Positions 11,739 to 23,627 of a stretch of DNA of 64,000 bases are shown in pieces. The notes beneath the pieces were generated by a model. It saw nothing but the letters and a program-made list of their open reading frames with translations, ran no database searches and had not been told where the DNA came from. Numbering within the stretch: position 1 is the stretch's first letter; each line of letters begins with the position of its first letter. The DNA lies in the NCBI GenBank assembly GCA_019787685.1, contig JAHNUO010000011.1, positions 1,240,001 to 1,304,000 on the forward strand, given 5' to 3'. The DNA is from Chiua virens. Its lineage: Eukaryota > Basidiomycota > Agaricomycetes > Boletales > Boletaceae. The translations under genes and the position numbers were made by a program.

Positions 11739-13639
11739 TGTCACTGAATTCACCAAACTCATCCTTTCTGCAGGCTTTGCTCCTCCCACCAGATCTCACT
11801 GAGGAGGTATGTAAACGGTCCAACTGACACTATGACAACCTTAGAACTCCCTCTTCACATCGCTTCTTTACAATGACGGCAGGCATGCACGCGCGCTACT
11901 TCCGAACTTATTTTACTTGCCATCAAGGAGCAGCCCGATTCTGTCTCACTCAAGGATATCCATGAGGCCGTTGCACGATACGATGGTGCAGCATATCTAG
12001 TGATTTGATGTCCTTTCTCTTTTACTCCATCCAAGAGTTGATGGTTTTTGGTTTAGGAACCGCTGGACATCCTTCCAGCGCTGCTTTCCTATCGTCAGGA
12101 TGCCGCCATGGAATTGATCCGCATTTGTGCACTCCACGCTAGCCCGAAAGAAGTCACGATCGTAATCCAGGAGGCAGTCGAGTCTTTGCAGACGCAAATG
12201 AGCGACGATGTGAACGACGAATCCAAGGAAGGAAACGAAAACGAGCACGATATGATGCACAGAATTATTTGTATCGTTTCACTTTGTTCGCCAGGTTCGC
12301 CTGCTCGTTTGTCTGGAGAGATCAGATCCGCTGATCGGAGCTGATAGCTATCTCTCGGTCGAAAGTTGGGAAGAGGTCTGCGCTCGAATTATGTTCACCT
12401 TTGTTGGAAAGTGTCACTTTGTTGATTTCCTCCGTCCCGCCATTTGAAACGAAGGAGCAAGGCCGCGTACTCATCACCGAAGTGGCCCACCTTGTCAAGT
12501 CTCTGAGTGTCTGGGCAGCTGCGGTTGCTGATGCCAGCGAGCAGCAAGAAATCAGGGTCATTCTATGTCTCCCTCAGTGAATCACAGCTCATATTTTCCA
12601 GAAAATTCTTCGTGAACTGCTGGACACGACAGTTACCACATGTTGCCCGTCGATCCAAGCTTCCTTGGCAATTCGGGCTGCCGAGAGTTATTTCCCCCGA
12701 TTTTTCGTAAAATCATCTGCAATGGAAGGGTGGCAAGATGGAGAAAATGCAATGCTCCAAGTCCAGGTACGTTCGAGTGGATTACGGCGACGAAGGCTAT
12801 TACATGATGTACGCAGCTCGCACTCGAAAGTCTGAAATGTTTCCCGAAGGCTATACTCGAGAAACCTGGTTCGTTCAGTGATTTGGTATATCTAGCTCAT
12901 TCGACGCCTCCCGTGGCCTTAACCCCCTCTGTCTTGTCCGATCTTCATCGCTTGCTTGCTAGCGCACTGCAGATGAACATGGTCGTCGACGAATCATTGT
13001 TTCTACTCTTTAGAATCCTTAGTGAAGAGGGTGTGATCGTACCACCGACGATCGCGATGTCATTATGTATCATATTTGCAGCGTTGGCAAGCACGCATCT
13101 GGATCCCACCGTCAGGCAACTGAATCTTCGATTCTTGTCCCTGACACTGTCAAAACTTCCCCCACCCCCCAGAATCGAAATCCTTTTGATGCTCACTACG
13201 AATGAGGAGTTTCCTCAGATCCGAGGTCCGGCCATAGGGTTAGTTAAAGAAGCTGTTTTGGAGGCGCTAGCGCTCCCTCCAGAGCATGCATACGGGAACC
13301 CGTTCGCTTCCCCAGAGTTGCTGCGGATATTCGGTGGCGTGCTGTTCAGGCCGAATCCCCCGGAGTTCTTCGACGAAAAAAAGACCAGAGAAGAGCTTTC
13401 ACAGTCCCTGGAACTACTGCGGATCGCAGATTGTCTTGCGTTCTATTACGTGCTTTTACAACGAGATCGCGATAACAAGGTACGTGCCACTGCAGAACGG
13501 TGATACAATTTCCTTCTTATGCTATGCCACAAAGACCGGTGTGAGGTCCAATGACAACATTACGGACGTGCAGCGCTCCTTACTCTTCCCCTTGCGACAA
13601 TTTGTGAATGAACGTGTTACCGGAGAAGGTGCGCAATAA
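11739..13639 (+). CDS. Glomulin/ALF4/Ybp2-family protein
   Basis: All-helical protein of the YAP-binding/ALF4/glomulin superfamily; members act on Cullin-RING ligases (glomulin), oxidative stress or kinetochores (Ybp1/Ybp2). The ATG at 11739 opens MSLNSPNSSFLQALLLPP. An intron at about 11804-11880 joins to ACTRATSELILLAIKEQPD and later EPLDILPALLSYRQDAAM. The conserved C-terminal block is the long exon 12880-13480, with LRFLSLTLSKLPPPPRIEIL, HAYGNPFASPELLRIFGG and LELLRIADCLAFYYVLLQR. A clean final splice gives KTGVRSNDNITDVQRSLLF and the TAA at 13637-13639. The middle exons (12.3-12.8 kb) are not fully resolved. The family is recognised from the C-terminal pattern, and the specific function is not predictable. 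Confidence 0.65.
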
Positions 13640-13729
13640 ACACATATTCGTGGTTGGACGCACAGGTTATTAAAATTGACTTGTGCCGGTGTAGAACAGC
13701 CTCTAATGGCCGTGTTGTCGCTCCAAGTC

Positions 13730-14880
13730 GGATTGGACCGCATAGACAGCGCACTACGAACGCTTGGAAATTATGGAGACAGCTAGCGCTGTACAGCCGA
13801 CCCCGCACTGATTCATTAATGAAAATCCTGTTTTCGGTTAGTAGACTTTGCCGGCAAGTCCTTTCGTTCGACTGCGGAGCCAACCTGCTGCACCCGAGTC
13901 GTCATGGCATAGAAAACTTGCGCCCCCCCGCAACCCGGGGACGGCCGCAGTGGAGCCGGGCACCGTTGGTTCGACGCGATTCCGGAAGATGGCCGAATGA
14001 ATCCTTGATTAAAAAATCAAAGCCACGAACTTGATTGCGATGTCGGTATCACACGTATAATCAGACTATCTCGTACGGGTCAATCAACGAGTTGTTCTCG
14101 TTGTCCTGGATACTGGCCACGCTTCCGCCCCCTCCAGGGCTCGATGCTGGCAAGAGCTTACTGCAGACGACAACCTGCCGCTCATATCCGAGGACGAAAT
14201 GTGGGAGCAACCAAGTCATAAATGAATCAAGTTGCTTCTGGAAAGCATACCTCTCCACACCAGGTCCATAACCAAAGTAAATGATTATCTAACTCGGAAG
14301 CTACTCGGATCCTTGGCAGGAATGTTCCTTGTTTTCCGGTGGCAGTTGCTCGGACCGGAACCTCAGAGTTCACCGGCGAATGGAAGACAAGCAAACTCGT
14401 CTGTTTTTCTAACCGTATGGCTGTTCGACTGATGGAGGCCTCGACTCTTGAGGTAACGTCACGAGTGTCAAGTAAAATATTTGTGTATGCTCCATTTTCC
14501 CCGATCGAACGTGAATACATCGCGGGAGTCGGCGGTACGCCCATGTACACATAGTACCAGTACACTGTATCTCATACCTCAATGTCCGTGCCCACGCAGA
14601 AAGTAGGATCATCGAGTCGGAAGTTTATACCAACGGCCACCGTGACTGTGGCACAATCAATCATCTTTTTACCAATCAACTCATGTCAGCGGCGACGTGA
14701 TCCGCATAGACAGCGCACATGACCACATGATGAAATCTGGAAACTTCTTTTGGTACTGGGCGCGCACATCCATGGCGCGCCCGTGCTGCGCTGTATAGCC
14801 GACAGCCAGTCACCTTGTGATGTTTGATGATCATGGGTCGTTTATTAATGAAAATGATCCTTTTTTTGGCAAGTTTGATG
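13730..14880. repeat. Diverged direct repeat pair
   Basis: Two copies about 964 bp apart share the exact 17-mer CCGCATAGACAGCGCAC (13738-13754 and 14702-14718). Downstream of it, in the same order, both have GCGCTGTAYAGCCGA and then TTMATTAATGAAAAT. Spacing between the shared blocks differs between copies, so both copies carry indels. In one frame the second copy reads FINENDPFFGKFDD and the first FINENPVFG followed by stops, hinting that the ancestral unit was coding. The element type is unknown. Confidence 0.5.
14061..14690 (-). other. Possible unrecognised minus-strand gene or remnant
   Basis: Consecutive minus-strand stretches look coding: MIDCATVTVAVGINFRLDD then PTFCVGTDIE before a GTATGA donor near 14575; SRVEASISRTAIRLEKQ and SLLVFHSPVNSEVPVRATA at about 14340-14460; and QLDSFMTWLLPHFVLGYER followed by a Gly/Ser/Asn-rich tail ending LIDPYEIV (stop just 5' of 14061). 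A plausible junction GAG|GTATGC-CAG precedes the third piece. No family is recognised. It may be a small lineage-specific gene or a decayed one. Confidence 0.3.
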
Positions 14881-15914
14881 ATGCTATGGTGCGAGATCGA
14901 TAATCGGCGGGCTAAGTTCTTGTATGTGTCTTGGCGACGCCGGGCGTTTTTGAAGATCATGTTGGCAAGTTGGCAATGGCGCAGATGGAAGTTCTTGCGA
15001 AAAACTAGATAGGGTGTTTTAGTGGATTACGGGGCCCCATGATTTGATACGGTATGGCAAGGTGGTGATTATTCGTGGCCGTGCGTCGTACCTGATGATG
15101 TGGCGGGTTAAGTTGAGGCTGTTGGCGACGGAGTCAATGATGGCTGCTTATCTCACAACTCGTGCCAGTGGCGTTCTGCTTATCGGCCTGTGTAACATGC
15201 AAGATCATATCTTACTCAAATCACAGGCAGGCACGGCGAGTCATTCAGTACCGTACTATTCATCCTTGTCGCCCTAGAAACTTTTTGAACTTTTGTCCAC
15301 AGCAAAGCAAAAAAGTTCAGACATCTGTAACACCGCGGCCTCGCACACCACCCACGATGTCTGTGCCACGCACGCGCGAAACTTTTGTTTGCCAACTCAC
15401 ATGCTCGTCGTCAAGCGTCCGTCTTTTCGGCGCCCCTAGTGGATCTGGCCGCCGTGGAGCGATGACAAGTGTAAGCACATTTTAAAATGCGTATTCTTAG
15501 TCTAAGTCCATTTCGAGTACCCCCGTGTGACAACGCCGTCGTAGTTCAACGTTCAGGTTCGGTCGCGTTTATACTGCCCGTGTTTCGATGACCCAGATTT
15601 AGAATCACGACACGCCCTCAAGTTGCAGCCCAGTCCAGACTGGCCGCATTGACGCCCATGGTATTGCTCGCCCGCGGGGAAGAACCAGAAGCGTCCTCAC
15701 CTCGTGGCGTCCATGGGAGTATATGCGCCTGCATTTCCATGTTTCAAGTTTCGAAACTTGATCGGTTCAAGTTGAACCTTGGCTTGACGACTCGGCCCGG
15801 CGTCTGTCATTCTTGATTATCGATGGAGACGTTTCGGCAGCTGATCGAAATTGTTGGTCAAACGAATACTTATCTTCCAACCCCCACCGTTCGTATCCAC
15901 ACTCCACGTCGCTG

Positions 15915-16330
15915 TGGGTCTTGTCCGTCTTGAACTGTCTGTAGTGTCCTGACCGTCGTTTGACCATGCTAACGGTGAAACGACGGACAGTACGCCGCGG
16001 GTGATGAATGACGCGCTTTGAAACGCCTGGTCGTATATCCGAGATTCCACCTGTCGGAAAGTCTACTTCACGGCTCCGCGTCTGAACATGTCTCGCGTCG
16101 TGACCGTCTTTGCCAGCGTTCAAGTGTCCGACGTGCGGCCCCACCCTCAATCATGATTTACGGTGGGCACATGACAACGAGGTTGACGGTTGGTCAACCT
16201 GATAACACATCTTCTTACCTTTGCTGTTTCCCTCAAGACTCCGCATCGTCGGGGTCCTCCATGTCTTATCCCGTCTCGAACCGTCTCTGGTGTCTTGCCC
16301 GTTATTTGACCATGCGAGCTCAAATGATAG
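15915..16330. repeat. Diverged tandem/direct repeat, about 345-bp spacing
   Basis: The segment near 15918-15975 (CTTGTCCGTCTTGAACTGTC and onward to GTTTGACCATGC) is matched by 16264-16320 (CTTATCCCGTCTCGAACCGT onward to ATTTGACCATGC). The minus-strand translations keep the pattern AWSN(D/N)GQDT(T/R)D. Similar CG-rich words recur to about 16.85 kb, suggesting more degraded copies. Confidence 0.4.
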
Positions 16331-17265
16331 GCAGGACGCCGTAGACATGTCAGATCTTGAACATCGTGTCCTCCATCCCGACAACTTGAAACCACGTCTT
16401 AGAGCTTGTGTCAAGAAATGTGTTCCCGACGCATGTCTTTGCTTATCTCGTCGACCGTGACTCGTCATCTCCAGGTCGTCACCATCGCTGAGGATGGGTA
16501 GTGCGAATCGCGGTCGTGCGTCGTCCTCGCATACATGTCCAATCTCATCGAGCAATGTTTCACGTTCCTTGGTATCTTATCGGACGTCGCTCGCGTCATC
16601 TCCCGCCGACAGAGTGTGCGACGCGCGGCCTAGATCATCCCAGTCGAATCGCGATGGCCGGCGACGCGATATGAACTGCACGCCTTCCGAGCGTCGTACA
16701 CACCATCCCCTTGTCTCCGAGTCCTTGATACTATCGTATCTTATCGATTTATCGCGCGTCTGAGTCACTTGAATCACTATCAGGATCGTGATGTCCCCCG
16801 AGCCAGCGTCCGACGCGCGGGCCTGGGTCGAGATATAGATACGGGTGGTCGCGTGCCAGACGTCATCGTCTTCCTTTGTGGTCTCGTTATCATTTCTCAT
16901 GAACCCTAGCCCAACGCGACGCGTCACACCCAAGGGATCCCGGGCTCCCGCGTACTTGGCGTCTTCTGCAACACAGACACTGGCATGCGACTCCGAGGGC
17001 AATGGAAAAGGCCAGGGACGCGAGCCCTTATCCCATCGCATCTGCATTTCAAAACGATAAGACGTTTAATTCCGCGCTCGTTCCTGATGTCCGGGGTTCG
17101 AGCGGTTCTCGGCCGGTCAGGGCGCGTGGCGTCGTACAACGTGGTGCTAAAGGATGCTATACGCGTACATGTACACTACCTTGATTCGTTCCTGACGACT
17201 CGTGCCGTGAGTAAAAAGACATGCCAGTGAGCGGTTGCCAATGACCCTGCGAAGACATCAATCGA

Positions 17266-17600
17266 TCAACTCGCGTTGCGCTTCTCGTTGTCGATGGACA
17301 CACGGTGTAGAGCCCGGGTCGAGGTCGCGAAAAGTGGAAAATGAAAATAAAGAATCCATGACGCGTGGGGTACTAGTGAATATGAACGCATGGGGATGGT
17401 ATTATGGTATAATATATCACGACGAACAGGAACACGCGGTAGGTTGGAAAAGAAGTGCGGATCAGCGTTTCCACCCGGGCCGATAACGGTGAAACCTGCC
17501 ATCGGGAATTTCAGTTTCCCTTGGCCTTCTTGGCTTTGGGTAAACATGTCTTTGATTGCTTGCCGTGGCACACCGCAAATGAGCGCTGAGTAATGGGGTA
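17266..17600 (-). other. Possible unidentified exon
   Basis: The minus strand reads CGVPRQAIKDMFTQSQEGQ then GKLKFPMAGFTVIGPGGNA and DPHFF, which looks like a folded-protein segment and not chance translation. An acceptor-like AG precedes it at about 17585. No complete gene model can be assembled and no family is recognised. Confidence 0.25.
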
Positions 17601-18010
17601 TTTAGCATGTGTCGAATGGGTACAGTATCCGATAACTACTGTCGTCAAACTAGTGTGAGCATGAGGTCTAATCTAATAAGGCGGGATGACACGTCGCAAC
17701 CAACACATCAGAAAGAAGAAAAGGTAAATTGTACACATACAATGTGTGTTTTGATCGAACCCAAAGGGCAGATCAAACTACAAATTCGAGGGTTATCCGG
17801 GATCGCAAATCGGAGAGCTGGGATCGCTTCCTCCACGAGCCGTTCCTGGATACCATCGCAACACACCAAAAAAAGGGTACCCGAAAAGTATTGTCCGTGA
17901 GGTTTGGGAATTTCACCATCAAGTGAGAGCGGAAGGAAAGGAAAAGGGCGGAAATAAATCAAGCGGACTAAAGTCGATTCCCAAAAACAATCCCCACGAG
18001 GTGTCCTTGT

Positions 18011-19986
18011 TTAATTGATTTGTTGATATCGGAGCTCCAACGTGCGAAGGGGCACGTAGAGCAAGCCCGCCAAGGGGAATGCAATTTCGAAGCCAATATC
18101 ACCTGTTCGCTCACCAATTGGCCCCACGAACCATACCTGGTTCATGGAGGGTATAACAAGGCTAAATGCAAGGACGGACGCCGTAATGGCTGCCGCTCCC
18201 CATGGCAAGCGCTTGGCAACGTTCCAATCTGCTTGATCGTAGGTGGTAAAGTCACCTTTACGGAAGTAGTGGTGTTCGAGCAGGAGAATGGCCCCGTATG
18301 CGCTCGCCCAGTAACCGATGAGACTGAGGAAATCCGTGAGTGTTGTGTAAAACTTGTGAGCACCGACGATCGAGAGCGGCAGTCCACTAGAGGCGACAAG
18401 GGCCCAGCGGATTGGATAAGCAAGTTAGTAAAAAGGTTTCTGGGGAAATGATCGGGGGAACGCACATTGCGGTGCTCAAAATCGAGAATACGTATCTGGG
18501 AACACGGGCAAGCTGGGGTATCATCACCTGGAAGTTGAAGCACATGGAGTAAAGCGTGCAAGCGATGTTCGCCGTCACGCTCAGACTAAGCATCACGGTC
18601 AAAAATTTCCCAAAGTTTCCGACAGGGCTCAGCATCGCTTCTAGCAAGCCGCCAACATTGCCCTCCGGGCCGTAACCAGCGTTCCAAGTTGGAACGCTTG
18701 GCGCAGCTAAAACGGCCGCAGCACCAAGGCACTCGAGTAAAATCTAAATTATTTCACGTTAGGTGTGGTAACGAATGATATAAGGGGAACGTACGATGGG
18801 CACAATGTACCCGAGATATGCGTACAAGAATATCCGACGGCTATTTCGCGTCACTTAGGCTAAGGGCAATGCCATGCGACAAGGGTACTGACCTCGATAC
18901 GTTTGGGTCGTAATACATCGTGAAGTCGGAGGCCATGGCGGAGAAGGTGATGACGAAACCTGCGATGACAGCTGCGAAGGACAGGATTGCGCTTGCAGTT
19001 GCAGGTTGGGCTGGGGGGACGCTGGCATAGGCGAGGTCCTTTCCTCCAACACCAAGAGCGACGAGGAAGGCAAGTAGAACAGGAGGCCATGCGAGACGTT
19101 CGTACCAGTTGAGGACTTTGTAGCCCATGAAGGAGATCTACGGAGGAAAATCGGCACCCGAACGAGAAAATCAAGGCGGAATGACATACAACCATGGAAA
19201 GTAAGCCAATGATGACGATGCCGACCCTGATACGAGGCAAGCGAAAGTGAGCGGAGTCGAAGCGAAAATGAAAAGGACAACTTACGTCCACGACATGTTG
19301 TTATTGGAAACGCTGGCAAGCGCTTGTCCTCCTAGGATACAATTGAGAATATTGAAGCCACAGAGACCGATGAGGTTAAGGATAGTGAGAATAATAACGC
19401 CATAATATCTGAGGATACGATGAGAGTTGTTGGAGATGGGGGTGAAGGACGACGGACCCAAAGCTGTAGCGGGATATGATCATCTGCCTCATACCGGTTT
19501 TTGGACCCCAGGTATTTCTGGACGGATCAGCATTAGAAATCTGAGAAGGGACTGAGAACACGTACAGATATGCAGGGAGTAGATTTGCAACGAGATTAAA
19601 GAATAAAATAACGAGACAAGAATCGCGGAGACCGAGGCCGAACACGACGGGACCCAGCGCGCCAGTTGAGAAGCTGAAGCAAGTTGGTCAGATGGAATGT
19701 GAACCGAGGGGGTACATACGAGAGGATGTTAAAGTTCATAGAGAACCAGACGAAGAACACTTTGTAGAACTGGGTGTCTTGTCGGTCTTCCTCAGGCACG
19801 GGGACGGTCCCTGGGAGAAAGAGTGAGCGATGGCATTGGGACGAGATATTCAGTACCCCTTGCTTCGACACCCCAGCGGAAGCCACTTGCGAAGCGGTGG
19901 GTGGACGAGTCGCGAGAGTCGGTTCCGGATGCGAAGTCCTTCTCGACATCGGAGTCGACCTTTGACTCGCGGAAATTGTCGGCCAT
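18011..19986 (-). CDS. NCS1-family purine-cytosine permease
   Basis: Plasma-membrane proton symporter of the nucleobase-cation-symport-1 family (Fcy2-like), predicted to import cytosine and purines. The ATG at 19986 opens the hydrophilic tail MADNFRESKVDSDVEKDF. The first membrane exons give KVFFVWFSMNFNILS and FGLGLRDSCLVILFFNLVA, matching the NCS1 WFSxNxNxxxFxxG/FGLGxR signature. Further hydrophobic exons fill 19.3-18.1 kb. The last exon ends WFVGPIGERTGDIGFEIAF and PLAGLLYVPLRTLELRYQ, typical of fungal Fcy2 homologues, with the TAA at 18011-18013. Roughly nine short exons. The gene diverges from the MOB gene with only 189 bp between starts. Substrate is inferred from family. Confidence 0.85.
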
Positions 19987-20175
19987 GGTAAAGGAGGGAC
20001 GTGCAAAGGAGGGTAGTCGTGAGGGAGAGATTAATATAAGTAGGGAGAAAGATGCATCGAGATAAGGAAGGCTCTGCATCCGATCACCCGGTTAAAAATA
20101 TATATAAAATAAAAATAAGTTTTTCATTTTCTCACACTATTACCCACGTGAGCACTCTTTTTCAAAACGACCGCC

Positions 20176-21991
20176 ATGTCCCTCCTCCAACGTCCCTACC
20201 GTGGTTCACGCGTCTCCTCCTTTTACCCAGTCAAGTCTCTTCCACCCCTCTCCTCCCTCGACAGTGCATTCCAGCTACAGGAATACATCTCCCTCCTCAT
20301 CCGTCTCGACGTGCACGACGTCGACGCCATCGTATCACTTCCAGGAAAACAACCCCAAAACGACTTCGATGAAGGCCCAGAACTCGACCCGAAAGACCCC
20401 GACCGCAAAGGCGACATATCTGTCGACAAAGCATGCTGGATATACGAGCAGCTCCGGTCCGTCCATCACTCCCGGTCCCCCTCTCCTTCCGTTTAAATCA
20501 CTCCACGCAGCCGTCTTGCCCAAGATCTTTCCCACCCTCTGATCACCATGCTTCAGCAGGAATGCACAAGGAGTTCGTGTCCTCAAATGAAGGCGGGAGA
20601 GTGGCTCTATTTGTGTGTTGCACACGGTAATGACGGCGCTATGGAGGTCCGTACCATACCGATTCAGTTACCTCGTTTGTATTCTGATACCGCTTGTAAA
20701 GCAATGCTGTGCCATCGATTACATCCTTCATACTGTCGATAGCGCAACCGCTCTCCTCAACTCCCCGAGAGCCTTCCCTTCCAGGTACCTATTTACTTTC
20801 TTCTGATCCGCCGTTCCCCCGCACTGATCAATGTTCCCTTCGTTCCTTGCGCTAATCAGGCTCTCAATTCCCCAAACATCGTACAGGCACTTTTCCTCGT
20901 TGGCCAGACGGCTCGGCAGAATTTTTGCCCATGCTTATTTTCACCATCGTGAGGCTTTTGAACAAGCCGAAGCCGAATCGTCGCTTTATGCTCGCTTCCT
21001 CAAACTCACTAATCTTTTTGAATTGGTGCCTGCAGAGTTCCTTGTCATCCCTGAGAGCGCCATCCACCACGATGACAAGTCCCACGTCGAGGAAGTGGAA
21101 CCCCCTCGCTTGTTTTCTGTTGCCGTCCATCCGATTCCCAATCTTCAAAATGACTCCCTTTCAGCTGGCACCACCCCGGACATTGACCAGCTTTCTAATA
21201 GTCATTCCAGAGTCGTAGACTCCAACCAATTAGGAACAGACAGTCCGCGAAGACTTGGTCGCAGCCGCACTGATACGATGGTGTTTAGCGAAGGATTTTC
21301 CGTGGCAGAAGATTTGTCCCGAATCGGTGACAGCGCGGGCCTGCTTGGTGCCTCGCCATTAACCGAAACCCAATCATTAGTCTCAGAGCAACCTTGGCCA
21401 GATCTCCAGACAAGAACAGATGACCTGGATGATGAGGATATTGGCGATGCTCGGTCCGAGACAGAGTTCGTTGCTCCACTATCCCCGCCGGTAGAAGCAA
21501 TGTCGCTCATCTCACTGGAGGACCTTCCCGTTGTTGCCCCTTCTACCACATCCGCTCTCGATGATACACGATCGGACCCATTGGGTCAAGATTCACCCCC
21601 AGCTATCGAAGAACCCATCCCAGTGTCACCCGTACCCGAAGAAAATCCACCCATCGAGCAGCCCTCCAAACCGGAAGAAGTGGACGTTGGTTCATCCGAG
21701 GAATCGCCTGAATCGACACAAGTTTCACCCGCTCCAGAACAAGAGGTTGCAGAGGGTATTAGCCAGAACGATGATCCAGTTGCGTCGTCGACTGACGAAT
21801 CAACGAATGATGCAGAACCAGACGCAGAACCAGAGTTGCCAAGTGTACCTGAACATCCGCTTGAACTAAATGAACCGCCACCATCAGAACCAATACCTCC
21901 GGAGAGTGAGAGCGATATCACCGACGAGGTCGGTGGGCCTGACGGGGATGAAGTTAAAGAGGGTGGGGAAGAAGGATCTGTTGGTGAATAA
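20176..21991 (+). CDS. MOB4: Phocein-like MOB protein (MOB4 type) with long tail
   Basis: MOB-fold scaffold of the phocein/MOB4 branch, a core subunit of STRIPAK phosphatase-kinase complexes. Four exons splice cleanly: DKACWIYEQLR joins RLAQDLSHPLITMLQQ; CPQMKAGEWLYLCVAHG and GAME join QCCAIDYILHTVDSATALL; FPSR joins LSIPQTSYRHFSSLARRLG. The phocein hallmark IFAHAYFHHREAF follows, with zinc-ligand Cys (CPQM, CC) and His (HAYFHH) positions present. The MOB domain ends near LFELVPAEFLVIP (about 21050). A tail of about 300 residues follows in the same exon (to 21991), rich in Glu, Pro and Ser, far beyond the ~225 residues usual for animal MOB4. The start at 20176 (MSLLQRPYRGSRVSSF) is the first ATG. 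The tail reads through without interruption, so it is coding. Confidence 0.88.
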
Positions 21992-23627
21992 AGCATGGTG
22001 ACAACGTGGCTGGGACGACGGTGCCGTTTCATGGCGATCTGGCGAGGTGATGTGACTCTCATCACAATGCTATTCCGTCTTTTCTCCCCTCTATACGTGG
22101 CTCTCTATTCATGTGGTTCGCGCTCGGGGCTTGGACCAACCATCTGATTGTATTCCGGACCGCGGTGCTGTCATGACGTTATGCATTATGATTCCACGAC
22201 GTACTGGAAATAATTCTGTTGCTGTGCCAATCAGTGCGAACGCTCAAGCTGCAACCGCCTGCTCGACGGATGTTTCGACAAAACGATCCCGAATCCGTTG
22301 CTGTTTGGATGTTTGATGACTGATCTCTATGAAATGACTCCGAGCCACTCTAAATCAGCCATCACGACATGCGATCGTGTAAGCTCTTCCTGTACCATAT
22401 GCTCTCCATGTCGCTTGTTTGCGCAGCGCGTGTAACCGACGGCATTGTGAACCTGAACCTGAGACGTTTAAGCACTTTAGGGATAGCATACCCCACAGTC
22501 CGATACGTTGACTAAACTCAAACACCAGCAAAGCCAAACGAAGGTTCCCATGGCGAATGGGTCGACCTTGTATTATGTCTTTATTGTCAGGGTCGCAGGT
22601 TACAAGTCCATTCGTGTGCAAAGCGTTCGTCTTCAACTGCGGGCCGAGCTGTTCATGTCGACATCCAAGTACATAACGCGTCACTCCATTCGTGTGCCTC
22701 GACAATTTTCCCTATCAAAGGGCGCATCACATGCCGGCTGTCCCCGCTCATATCCGGCAGAGGCAGACAAGCAAAGACTCAACTCGGACTCGGCGGCGGG
22801 CGCAAAAGCGAGCGGATGCACGTTCTGCGTGACACGAGGGGAAACATGAAATGAAAACAGGCACGCTAATTGATGTCGCCAAAAGTTCAGAGGTGCCTTC
22901 ATAAGGTGAGTGAATGTTCGCCTGACTCCCCAAGCCAGGACCACAGGTATGTAGCCGTTCAACGAACACAGGAACCAACTCGTCATAGTGCGCTGTCGTA
23001 TCGAAAAAGAAACGAACAGCCCAAGCTGAACGGTGTTTCGACCAAAAGTCGAGTAGGGAACTGATAACGGTCCGACGAGTTACGCCCTGCGGCCTGCGGT
23101 CGATACCTGCTTTGTCCATGTCACGCGGTGCGCTCACTCGATGCCACTTTGAGCTCGTCAGGGTCTCTGATCAATCGATCATGATTTGAACCTTGTTTGC
23201 TATCAAGGCTCTGAAAGTCCCGTCGAGCCTCGCGGGTACGCCCGGATCTAGCGCCGTCAATGGTGTACCGTCGTACCAATCGATAAAGGTGAGGCGGATG
23301 CATATCGGACGATCTCCAAGATGACATGCCTGTCATACGTGTCCGTTACTATGTACCTATCGGTTGGATATGCGGAGAGGGAAAGGCTCATGGGCTTAAT
23401 TGTAACCATACGTTGCGTCATGATCGATGATCGATTGACAGCCTGTCAGGTCCAGGGACAACCCTGTCGTTGAGTCTGACGCCACTCCATGTGCCACAAA
23501 ACCAAAGTGGACGCGGAGAACTCAACGCGCGACCGTTGTAAATCCGACGTGACGTCCACAATCAGTGCCATGTATATGTACATTTTTGAACCTGCCGTTT
23601 AATGCTACACACCGGGCTATGTATACG
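21992..23627. other. Intergenic, 1.6 kb, MOB4 to amidase 3' ends
   Basis: Convergent region. Several ORFs of 60-130 codons exist but lack recognisable domains and splice logic. The longest minus-strand one, from about 23119, contains WAVRFFFDTTAHYDELVPVF, which could be a fossil exon, but nothing flanking supports a gene. Confidence 0.4.

Larger units (their letters stand above)
13640..18010. other. Gene-poor 4.4-kb block
   Basis: No gene can be called with confidence. The block holds two sets of diverged direct repeats (listed separately), some coding-like minus-strand scraps at about 14.06-14.69 kb and 17.27-17.6 kb, and the palindrome CAAGTTTCGAAACTTG near 15745. Its ORFs are short and interrupted on both strands, which suits decayed transposon or gene remnants. 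No transposase, reverse transcriptase or integrase motif was recognised. Confidence 0.5.

Noticed and set aside
15741..15780. Palindromes CAAGTTTCGAAACTTG and GGTTCAAGTTGAACC
   Set aside because: Short palindromes occur by chance in 64 kb; no paired terminal repeats or target duplications were found nearby.
21586..22065. Minus-strand Ser/Gly-rich ORF opposite the MOB4 tail
   Set aside because: Its composition mirrors the acidic/proline-rich plus-strand tail; there is no independent evidence.
22748..23137. Minus-strand ORF containing AVRFFFDTTAHYDELVPVF
   Set aside because: It looks partly protein-like but begins at a non-ATG codon, has no neighbours that splice to it and matches no family I know.
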